64,000 nt of DNA from Rostratula benghalensis (Eukaryota > Chordata > Aves > Charadriiformes > Rostratulidae), in NCBI GenBank assembly GCA_013399305.1, contig VXAI01000338.1, positions 1 through 64,000 of the forward strand. The letters are read 5' to 3'. Under the pieces are notes generated by a model that was not told the DNA's origin, searched no databases, and saw only the letters and a list, made by a program, of their open reading frames with translations. The position numbers and the translations under genes were made by a program. Below are positions 23,501 through 34,100 of the stretch, in pieces. How positions within the stretch are numbered: position 1 is the first letter of the stretch; each line of letters begins with the position of its first letter.

Positions 23501-25340
23501 AACCTGTTACAATAATATATTTTAAAAGCACAGAAAGTGAATTGTACCCCTTCCCTGGGGGCACAGATGACTCACTCATAAGGTAACAGAAGAAATTTAC
23601 CTTGGGAAAATTAAGGCTCTTTTTCTAACTTGTCCACTTTTGTAATAGCAGCATTTTTTTTTCTTTCTTCTTTTTAAATAGAATAAATTACAGTAAGAGT
23701 AACTTACCAAGAAGCTCTAACAGCCACTATGCTCAACAAGAAGACTATTTCTCAAAGAAACCTATTATAACTGAAAAACAGAGCATGAAATCCCCAGTTT
23801 TAGCAAACATCCCTTTTCCCTCACTGACCTGTTGCTTCGGAATTTGGCCATAAAAATAAAATTGGTACTTGCATTGGAGGAAATGCTGCAAGTGGGAGAA
23901 ATGAACTCATTAAGATTCAGGAGAAAAAAATATCTTTCTTTTTGTCATTTTGATTTATTTCAAGGCTGAAGAATTTTAATCAAGTGCATAAAGAATCATT
24001 GATTTGAGCGTGATGCTCCTTATACCTTAGCATTCTTTGTGTACCACCAGGCCTTGACCTATAAGAAAGCAAAGCAGATATGGATTACAAGGACCTGAAC
24101 TGTGATTACTAGTCTAATATGAAAAATTAGTAAAAGGCTTCAAAACAAGGGCTATGTTTATTCTCCACAGGTGGAGGCTATCTTGTGTGGAACAGCTATT
24201 TTCTTTTCTTTGGAGTTAAGCATTATTATAAGTATTAAAAGATGATCTGTTCTTCCAGAATTAAATGGCTTGACAAGCCTGGTATTTGCGCAGGGGTCAC
24301 AATCCCTAAATTTGCATGCCTGTGTTTTACTGTGCGCTGATGCTATTCCAAAAGCCAGGGATGTGTTAAGAACTGTGTATTTTTCTATTTTTCTTTTGCA
24401 AGATAAATAACATTTGAAACGGCCAGTATCCAGGAACCAGTTGAAAAAGTGCCCTTCTAATTTCTGGTATTAACTTCCTGTTTTCCTGCTGCTAAAGTGA
24501 AAAAAGTGGTGCTCATACTGACAGACAGTTTACCTTAATTCGTGGTTAGGACTACAGAGACCACACAGACCCCTTCTATAAACCTCTTTGCTCACCTCCC
24601 TTAATATTTTTTCAGAAATACTGCTAAGGACTTGCAGCTGCTCAGCCTGATTTTGGGAAATTATCCTCGCTTATACACAGGCCAATCAGCCACCAAGCCC
24701 ACTCTACCTGTACCTCCCTTTTATCTGGAAGCTTGGATTGGGACTGGAGTCCACTTCCTATTTCTGCTTGTTTCCTTGCACTTTTATTAAAAGCTTGTGT
24801 TGTGGGGATAGCAACAGCACAGGTTTAGTGGTGACAGCAATGCAAAAAGGACTAAACTGAACTGCTAACAGACACCTGAAAGCACTGGCACCCCTGCCAC
24901 ACTCACAGAACTATGTGACCCGCTGGTGCTAACAGTAACACGCTGCCTCAGTTTTGTGTGAAGTTGCATCAGCTATGCTGGTATTTTTGTGTTAATAAAT
25001 TCTATCTCAAACTGGAATGACGTAGAGGCTCAAGCAGGTAATGCACAAAGGCACAAGATGAAAATCACCTGCGGTCAAACAGCATGCTTGCCTCATGGCT
25101 GTTTAAAGAGGGCTAACAAGCTTTCTCCTTCCACAAAGCTGGGGGCAGAAGACCCTTTCCCACCTCCCTTCCACCGAGGTGTCACTTTGCTTTATCTCAG
25201 AGGCTGTTGCTTAATTGTGGAGACCAACTTCCTCAGCCTCTTCTTGTCCCGGAACAGGAGATGGCATCAGCTGGGCACTCGGGACGAAGTATACACTATA
25301 GAAACAAGTAAGATTGTCAAATTATATTTTGAAATGGTTT
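20576..25340. other. Intergenic DNA between ZFR and SUB1
   Basis: Mostly AT-rich unique sequence with A runs at 20742-20759 (18 bases) and 21035-21059 (25 bases). I find no coding exon, LTR pair or RNA gene. Conserved enhancers could be present, but single-sequence inspection cannot show them. Confidence 0.7.
21035..21059 (+). repeat. A homopolymer (25 bases)
   Basis: Uninterrupted A run in intergenic DNA. No recognisable retroposon body lies immediately 5' of it. Confidence 0.9.
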
Positions 25341-25457
25341 GTTTTGGTTTTTTTTTTTTGGGGGGGGGGGGACGGGGGCTGGATGGGGTCAACACCTCTT
25401 TTTTTGAATGTTTGGGTGTTGGGGTGTGGTATTTGTATTTTGGGGTTGTGTTGGTGT

Positions 25458-25488
<31 letters not shown>
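25341..25488 (+). repeat. G/T-only low-complexity tract with G-run and 30-base T run
   Basis: The plus strand here is almost free of A and C. It contains a T run ending in twelve consecutive G (25360-25371), further G runs to 25387, scattered ggg/gggg blocks, and then 30 T at 25459-25488. It abuts the upstream edge of the SUB1 CpG island. Such tracts are error-prone in assembly, so exact lengths are doubtful. Confidence 0.85.
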
Positions 25489-25499
25489 CCCCAGTAGGT

Positions 25500-26860
25500 G
25501 TTTAAGCCAGGAACCGGGATGGGTTTAGCCTTCCTCCCGCGGTTCTTCAGGCCTGCCCCGACCGGCTGCCTAAGCAGAGAGAGCCCCGTAGGAGGCAGCC
25601 GAAGTGCCGCCGCCGCACGCCGGCCCAAAGGGGAACAAGCGCTTTCCTCAAGAGCGGCCCAGGGCTGCGGTTTCGCTATGCAAAGCCGCCGCCACCGCCG
25701 CTCCCCCTCACGGCGCTTTTCGGGCACGGCTCGCAAGGAGATCGAAGAATCGCTGCGGAATTAAACAGCCGGTTTACCCGCTGTCAGGGGCGCTTAAGGG
25801 TTGCTTTGAAACACTCCGGCCCTCCTCCCGCAGCCCCTCAGCGCGGGGTGAAGGCCCGGCGCCGCCGGCCCAGCACCTCCCCCCTCCAGGCGACCCGGTC
25901 ACCGCCTCCACGGTTTGCCCTCGGAGGTCGCGTTCCTTCCCGCCCACTCCCCTCAGCGCCCGGCCTACGTGAAGGCGGGGACAGGCCCCCGCGCTAGACC
26001 CTCTCCCGCCGGGGCGGGAAGGAGTGACAAAAGGAGGTGTCGCCTTTAAACACCGCCCAACCCACCCCGCTCCCACGTGGTGCGGGCCAGGGGCGGGGAG
26101 CCCGCGGCGCGTCACTTCCGTTTCTCTCGTGGTGCGGAGGATCCGCGCGCGGAGCAGGACGTGAGTGTTGGGGGGTCCTTGCCTCGCGCCCCGGCAAGGC
26201 CTCCGCCATGTTCTCCGCTCCCTGCCCCCGCCGCCGGCCCTTCCCGGGGCTCGGCAATTCCCGGCCGGCGCTGGGGAGGGCCGTGCCGGGCGGCCGTGTG
26301 GCCAGGCCGCCCCTTTTCCTTGAGTGCCCGCTATGCCCGGCGGGAGGGATGCCCCGCGGTGGAGCGGGCTCGGGGCGGGAGGAGGAGCTGCTGTGGAGGA
26401 GCAGCTGCCATGTTGGGGGGGCCAAGAGGATTTGAGTGGGAGAAAATGGCGGCGCGGAACCGCCCGGCTCCAATCCCCCCACGCCGGGAAGGGCCCCTGC
26501 CCATTAACGACCCCCGACTCATTATTTTTCTGTTGCCTTTGCTCTGCTCTGCCGCCGGTGATCTGCAGCCCTCTGGCTGCCACCCTCCCCCGGGAAGATC
26601 TGGGCGTCCTTGCCCGCGCCCCCCTACTCGGGCCCTCGCTCCTTTCCCCTGGGGGGCAACACGAGCCTTGGAAAAGAGGAATAGGGGAGGAAAATGGCGG
26701 CTGGGATCCGCCTACCTGGTGTTCCCAGCTCGTCCTCGCGTGTCTTTCTCTCCTTTTCCTTCGTCCTCGCATGGGCCGTCTTATCCCGCCCTCCCTCTCG
26801 CCCGGTGCTTCGGGATCTTCTTACGCTCTCCCTGCCCGCCTCTCCCCAGGGCCACCTACA
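25500..26860 (+). promoter_or_regulatory. SUB1: SUB1 CpG island and promoter
   Basis: About 1.36 kb of very GC- and CpG-rich DNA surrounding the SUB1 non-coding first exon. It contains an E-box (cacgtg, 26074-26079), an ETS core at the probable start region (acttccg, 26114-26120), and several YY1-like ATGGCGGC or GCCATG cores downstream at 26205, 26446 and 26694. There is no convincing TATA box. It is 7.5 kb from the ZFR island and is read in the opposite direction. Confidence 0.85.
26110..26160 (+). other. SUB1: SUB1 exon 1 (non-coding, approximate 5' end)
   Basis: The 3' end is set by a strong donor, GGAC|gtgagt at 26160/26161. The 5' end is an estimate: the ETS core followed by the pyrimidine stretch tttctctcg near 26118-26129 is a plausible start region. 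Joining this exon to exon 2 puts A at position -3 of the SUB1 start codon. No ATG lies within it. Confidence 0.7.
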
Positions 26861-28097
26861 ACCCCCCATTTCTTTTCCTTCCACTTTCCGCCCCCACCTT
26901 CCTCCATGTTGTCACTCCCCAGTGCGGACCCCAGGGTTGTCCCCTGCTGGTGCCCGCGCCCCTCGCCTATGAAGTCTTTTTTTTTTTTTTTTTCCCTCGG
27001 CTCCCCGATGTCGTGTCACCGCTGTGCTTATTTATTTTTATGTTGTCCTGTACCAGCTCTCCTGTGCCTCCGTCCTGCAGCGTGGCTTAACGTGTGCTTC
27101 CCCATACCTCGTTTCATTTTCAGTAGCTTCCATCGTTGTGCTCCAAGCTATTACAACAGAACTTACCCTGCTGAAGAACGACAATAACCCATTAGTATTA
27201 TTCATACTCCGTTTTTTTTTTTAAATTAATTTGCATATACTTTTTCTCATTGCCGCTTTAGAAGCACTGCCATTTATTTTTATTTTTCCCCCTAAGATTG
27301 GCTTTTTGAATCTTTTCTTAGCTTTTTCTCACTGTAGTTTATTTTATACAGTTTCTCTCTAGGATGCATAGTTTTATTCTGAAAGAACAAAAGCTATGCA
27401 TTTGTTACAAAGAGGTTTTAGTAGCAGGCAAGATGTGCAACTGCTGTATGCAACCACATGTTTGCATATTAGAGAGATGAACAAGCACACCTGGCAGCAT
27501 GCATTCAAGGAAGGTTGAACATCCACTTATCTGGCAAATGTCTAGTCATACATAGTGACTGATGTGCTGAACTGCAGTGGAAATACTCATAGCTATGCTG
27601 TTGTTCACTCTAACAGTTGTTTTTCAGTTGTTTTGTATTATTGGTGGAAACTTAAGCTTCACGTGTGGTGCTTGAAAATCCAACTGGGCAAATTGCCTAT
27701 GTAAGAGTATAAATAATGCTAGGGCCTTAATAGTTTATATTTGTGAATATAACAAAGATTTCAACTGGAAGACAGTATTGCCTGTCCTACATTACAGTTT
27801 CTGCCATATCTAGGGGTATATGAATCTGGTGAAAAATTTTCCCTTTGTAAACAGTTCAGAAATTAAAACGCTGCATTTAGTGTGTTGTGGCAAAAAATAG
27901 AAGAAAAGTAAGAGGGAAAAGTGTTGGAAGAGTGTGCTTGTATACAACATGTATTAAATCTTGTTTGAAAAGGCAGGAAAGTCTTTAGGAGGATTTTGAA
28001 TAAGATGAGCCTTTACAGACAGGTCTGAAGATGGCTTTCCAACTGTAATGGGATGCATTCCTTGTATAGTCTTCTCACATTGTTTTTCTCTTCCTAG
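26161..28097 (+). other. SUB1: SUB1 intron 1
   Basis: A 1.9-kb intron. Its first 700 bp belong to the CpG island and carry two related YY1-like blocks (26443-26464 and 26691-26712). The rest is AT-rich unique sequence with a 17-base T run at 26977-26993. Confidence 0.85.
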
Positions 28098-28170
28098 AAT
28101 GCCTAAGTCAAAGGAACTTGTGTCTTCAAGCTCATCTGCCAGTGATTCAGATAGTGAAGTTGACAAAAAG
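28098..28170 (+). CDS. SUB1: SUB1 exon 2 (start codon)
   Basis: Acceptor ttcctag at 28091-28097; ATG at 28099-28101; 24 codons starting [15 protein letters not shown] and ending DKK; donor AAG|gtgaac. The exon leaves in phase 0. It encodes the acidic Ser-rich N-terminus. No other upstream ATG in frame is spliced in. Confidence 0.97.
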
Positions 28171-31100
28171 GTGAACATTATATACAATTTATTACTGCTG
28201 TTTTGTCGATTATATTTCAGGCTGGTGTTAAGGAATTCAGGGAGCATCATGTCACAACAAATCCATATGGTTTATAAGACACTTAACTAAAAAATGCCTC
28301 TGGTCTCAACAGCTACAGCATCAAAAAACCCCCACACCTTTCAAGATGAGAGTTTGGGTGGATGAGATGCATTTTGCCTTGCAATAAACTTTTTAAGCTG
28401 CTTTTTGCTCTCTTCAGGGTTTTCATATGATGGATATCTAACCACAAGCCTTCCTGGAATTTTTTTGTTGCTTTGTGGCAAGCGGTAGAAGGCTTCTGTA
28501 TAAGATGCCCATGGTGGCAAGAATTTGGACTGATTTTGAGGACAAGCTTCCCCTTGCCCTCCAACATTTTGGTGTCTCAATTACTTGTCCAAAGCAAAAA
28601 TTTCGAGATACCCTGTCCTTCATGTGTCACTTGCTTATCTTGTTTGCATCTTCTTTTTCTCTGTTTTTTACAGATTCTTGCATTTACTGTAATACCATCT
28701 GCTGGTTTCTTACTTAAAATCTGAGCCAACCTGGAATATGTCTTTGAGTTGGTTAATTTTGACATGTTGGCTGTTCGAAATGTCTAAATTAGAGTGTTCC
28801 CATTTATTTGTAATAGTTATTTAATTTATAAGTTTCTATAGGTATACCAGTTTTTGTGAACAGAAGTGAAAAAAACAGTGAATCTATTTTTTTTAGAAAA
28901 TGCTCGGTGGTAATGCAGACATCAGGTCTTGGTATATGAAGAGACTCAGTCTCCTTTAGTGAGTTCAAACATGACACGGTTGCACTTTGCAAGTTAGTTC
29001 TGTCATGTCAAATCTTAATATAAGAGAAAATGGTCAGGTGATTACTTTTTTTGGTAGGGAAATGTATTTCTGAAAAGACATAGTCTAACAGTCTGCTCTC
29101 ATGGGCAGTAAAGTGCTTTTGTTCTCTTTTTTTTTTTTTTTTCCTGTTATAATCTGCATTTGTTGGAACTGTTCATCTTTAAAAGAGGTTATCCACAATA
29201 GTGGTTCTAGCAGGTGAGCCTGATTTTTGGTATCTATGTACTACTCTTTTGGGGCAGGCATGGTTACTATATAATTATTAGTAGAAACAGTAACTGTAGC
29301 ATCTGCAGGTAATCTGATTTACAGGTGATACTGTCTCAGTGTTTTAAAACCATATTCAATTTATCATGCAATGGATAGAGATTTAATGCTGATTTTTTTT
29401 TTTTTTAAATAATCTTCTCTGACAGAGGTGGTTTCCAAATCCCTTCTTCATTATCTCATCTCTGAAGAAGAGTTTGTGAGCTGTTCTACATTTTTTTTGT
29501 TGAACACGGTGGAAAGGGAGGCGAAATTTTCATCAGGTGTCCTGTTTTTGTTAAGCCTAGTAAACCAACAGTAATACTGCACAGAAAGAGCAGACCTTTT
29601 GAGAAGTATTTTAATCTAATTCAATTATCTTTAAAGGCTAAACACGGTAAACTTCACTGGCAATGTATTTAGGCTTATTGTCTTATTTGAAGGTTGTTTT
29701 TTTTTAATTCCAGTCTAAAATGCATAGTATTGGATTCCTGTCTTTACAGAGGGAAAGTGCATTGCATAGTACTAGTTTGTGAGATGTAACATAATTTTTT
29801 TTTAATTATTTATGGAGTTGTCTTTCATGCTTTTTTTTTTTGTTATATTCTTGCTCCAAGGCAAAAAGGAAAAAGCAAGCAGCTCCAGAAAAGCCTGTAA
29901 AGAAACAAAAGACTGGTGAAAGTTCAAAAGGTGCAGCTTCTTCTAAGCAAAGCAGTAACAGAGATGAGAATATGTTCCAGGTAAAATTGATGACTCTTAG
30001 AGCCTGCTTAAGGTAACATGTTACATCATTCAGTGTAATTTTAATGAGGTGATGTGAATATCTTGACAACAGTTCTTGGTTTCCTAAAGCCTTCACCAAA
30101 GCGGATTATGACCCTACCACGCAGAAGAGATGCTCAGAAAAAAGTGTTGTCTGGTTTTGGAAGAGTTAAAGAATCTGAGTTGTAGCAGTCGATCTGACCC
30201 TCACGTCTTTGTTAAGGGTAACACTTGGGGTATTAATTTTGTCTGTAAATATAGCACTTGCCACGAGTATATTGTAAATATGTGATCAGGACTATGTCTA
30301 CATGGAAATGTTTTTTAATCAGGTCCCTTGAAGGAAAGGTTTTTGGAAACTGAAGTGTGGACTCTCCGTTCCTATTGAACTAGGTCAAGGGCAACTTGCC
30401 TTCGGTATTGTAAGAAGTTTTGCTTGTTCCTTTGTTTTATGGTGGAGGTTTTTGCCACTGAATATCCCAAAAGATTGTAATTGTCCTTGTTTTCAAGATG
30501 GGATGAATGTATGTCTTTCAGTAGGAAGATGTATTTGTGAAATCAGGGTACTGCAGTTCTTGGCCTAGCTGAGGCAGTAGCAGTGTGTGCTGAAAGTTGT
30601 ACAACAATATGAGTAGCTCAGAATTTCTTATTTTAGGGGTGTGGATCAAGACTTACTAATGTCCCTGACTAGCTGGCTGGAAAGGAACTTAAATTCTTGA
30701 GACTTTGATTCTTAAGCTTATTGAAAAGGGTATGTGAGAGGTGCCGAAGAAGGTGGCCCTAACACAGTGTAAGGCAAAATGGTTTTGGGCTGTAGCTGTG
30801 CAAAGTAATAAGTCAACAAAAATTTCTAGAGAGAAGACCACCTTAACTGATCTGTAGTACAGAATAGTTGCTTTTAATGTATCAATTCTCATTTTCATCT
30901 TCATGTATAATTGGGAGGGAGAGCTTTGATTGAAGGCAATGGCTGGACTTCCCCATCAAAGGAAGAATATAGTATTTTCAGTTCTCCTGGGGGCATGCTT
31001 TAAACCATGTAGGAAAAATGAGATGGTGTTTTCTACATCTAATGAGGTGAAATGCACTTTGAACTAAAAAACCCCAATGTATATAAGCTTTATGCTTCAT

Positions 31101-34100
31101 TTGTAGTAAATTCAGAAATTTCAGTCTTGGGGAAAGTGGTTAAAAGTTTTACTGCTCCCCTGGTGCAAAAACCCAAACCTGTTTCAAGTAGAAACAAAAA
31201 TATTTGCATGCTCTGATTTCTTTCAACCTTTTTGAATGAAGATAATAAAAAATTACTAAAAACAGACAATAGAGGACTGCTAGTAATCTGATAAGAACAA
31301 GTTTCTTCCATTGTTGAGTATAATACAGAAAAATATTTGAAGATCACCTTGACCTAAAACATCAGTGTTACTTAGTTTCTGCCTGCCTGCCTTTTAGTTA
31401 ATCAACAACAAAAGCTGTTTATAGAGCTTATTGTGTTATGTGAAGTATTGTGAGGGTTTTCTTTCATGCTACGCCAGTTTACATGTGTTAACTGAGGTGC
31501 AATTGTTTCAATGAAAAAATAGCACCATAGGTCTGAGGATACTTCTCTTTCTCCCCTACCCAGGAGAGCTTGATAGAAGATGCAGTTGTGTGTTAATTTT
31601 TAGGTATGGTTTTCTTTGTTCTAGGACTATTAATAACGCTAAAAACTCTCATTTCCGCTTTTCCATGGCAGTAAAATTATTTCTGATGTGCAATTCACTT
31701 GGCATTATAACTTAAAAGTGTGGCTTCAATTGATGGAAATTGGGCTGTAAAGCATTCATAGTCAGAAGTTCTGTGGTGTCCATATTGTGCGTGGGAGTGG
31801 CAGCAAATTATGTGAAATTTAGAGTCTTGTTCTATACCCTCAGGCTGTGTTCTTAAAGTATACAGCTTCCCTTAATATAGAGCTCATTGTGTCTGCTGCA
31901 TTCAGAAGAATCTGCATTTTGAAAGATATCTCCGTTTTATTATTTTTATTTGAGATTAATGTTGGTGTAATGGTATTCTTGAAACTAAGTGTGAAGAATA
32001 CAATAAATGTAAGTAGAAGGGAATTAATTCAGTATGAGACCAAGTGTATTTTATTTATTTACATGTCTTGGTCTTTTTAGGTTTTATAAGTAGGCTAGTG
32101 TACTTTGGAATTAAATTGTTTGATTCAGTTGGGGTGTGGAAATCTATCTTACTCCCATTTGTGATGTATTAATGGCCCTCAGGCCACTATTCATGTTAAT
32201 GTCGAAAGGTTTAATGTTGATCAGTTAGATTCCTGTGTGTGGCTTTAAGCCAACATGAGCTCTGCATCTTGTACTATGGTTAGCTTGATAAATCTTGTCA
32301 CCTACCTATGCCTGATTTGGATAAGGTCTGTTAATGCTGTCAGGATGCAGTATTAATGTGCCCAGCATGGAACCATATCACATGATTGGACTACTTACTA
32401 AAATTGTTACTTCAAAAGTCATTCATCTCTGTTGTCCCTCTTCCCCTCCTCCTCCCCCTCCCCCCCTTTTTTTTTTTTAATGATTATTTTTAAGTTTGGG
32501 TCATACTTGGTTTTTTACTTAGAAGTAAGGTCTTTGGTTTCCCAGTGTAATGTCTTTATCTAGCATAAGCAGGACAAGAGGAAGTGAGCACAAACTTGAA
32601 CATAAGAAGCTCCATCTAAACATGAGGAAGAGCTTCACTTTGAGGGTGGCAGAGCACTGGAACAGGCTGCCCAGAGAGGTGGTGGAGTCTCTATCTTTGG
32701 AGACACTCAAATCCTACCTGGACATGTTCCTGTGCAAACTGCTCTAGGTGGACCTGTTTTGGCAGTGGGGGTTGAACTAGATGATCTGTCTCCTGAGGCC
32801 CCTTCCAACCCCATATCATTGAGTGATTCTGTGAAAGAAGAAAAATATGTAAGTTTATGATGTTCTTGAAAGGTGATTGGTTTAGCACATTAATTCTGAA
32901 ACTGCAGTGGTCACTGATGCTTTGCACGATCAGTTTGCCTTATTGCACATCTCGCTGTCTACAGGACTCTACTGTGCACCATCTAATGTTATACAGAGTT
33001 GTCATCTAGAAAAGAAGGATTTTTTTGCTGTTTCTACTTCCACAGCCTGTACTGAGTTTGATCAAGACAAAATGGAAATAGGAAGAAAAATGGTGAAGAA
33101 GGTGCTTGCTTGCTGAATTCATACAGGAAGTCAGTTGCATAAATGAAAGGAACTGAGCCACAGTTCAATGCTTTTTATTCTAAGAAACTGAAACCTGGAA
33201 ATAATGCTTTTAGTGCTAATTTATGTAATTTAATAAAGTAGTATAAGAAACTCAAATATTTAATAAAGTACATATGAGCTTGTGTGTGAAGGTAGAACTG
33301 CAGTAAATACGCTTCTATAAATCAATACAGCTCTTGGAACACTGTTGTGGTTGTGGAGATGTCTTATCAGTGAAATTATTCTAGGACTGTCAGCTTCTGT
33401 GTTAAAAAAAGAATTGTTCAGAAATGATTTTGTGCCAGAATTGCAGGCAACTAAGTATCAAGAAACATCAATTTATATAAATAGTTAAGTCTGGATTTTG
33501 TGGGATGCTTTTAACCTTAGATGTTAATTTAAATTGTATTTTAGAAATCTATTTAAAGCTTTTAGCAGTGGCAGATTTTGCAGAAAGTTCAACTAAACAT
33601 TCAAGTTTTTATGTGAACATTCAGCAGAAGTCTAGACAGTGATGTAAAACCTAACTTAATTTAGCGTTTTCATATAAGTTTCCATTTGAGGTAGACTTAC
33701 TGACTGAGTAAATGTGAACTTAGCATTATTTACCCTTGCCTTATCCTTAAAATTAAAATTCTAAACCTTTTTACTCTATTTGCAGCTGTAATCTGCTGTG
33801 TTGTATCAGATTTTATTTCTTAGAGAAAATGTGGAATTACTTGACAATACACTAGTATTCTTTGATAGCCCGGGCGGGGGAGGGGGAAGGGGGGGGAAAC
33901 CAAGCCAATGTGTTGTAGAGTATTACTACTTTAAGCTACACTTGGAGGTGACCTTAAAAGTCACTGAAGCGTTAGAAGGTAAAACCAAAAAATGGAGTTC
34001 AAGTAGGCTACTTATAATATTCTTTGGCGGCAGTGCTGATGGGCTTGGGCATGGTACCAAATTTGGTCTGATAGAACTAAGCTACCATTACATCAAAACT

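Noticed and set aside
25774..26772. 332-codon minus-strand frame in the SUB1 CpG island
   Set aside because: Same GC-driven absence of stops; Arg/Gly/Pro-rich, no known domain, and antisense to the promoter.
26077..27187. Long open frames on the plus strand across the SUB1 CpG island (up to 337 codons)
   Set aside because: GC-rich sequence has few stop codons. The products are low-complexity Pro/Arg/Ser text without a family match, and the region is the non-coding exon 1 and start of intron 1 of SUB1.
30689..31347. Minus-strand frames in SUB1 intron 3
   Set aside because: Short, AT-driven, no family resemblance or splice context.
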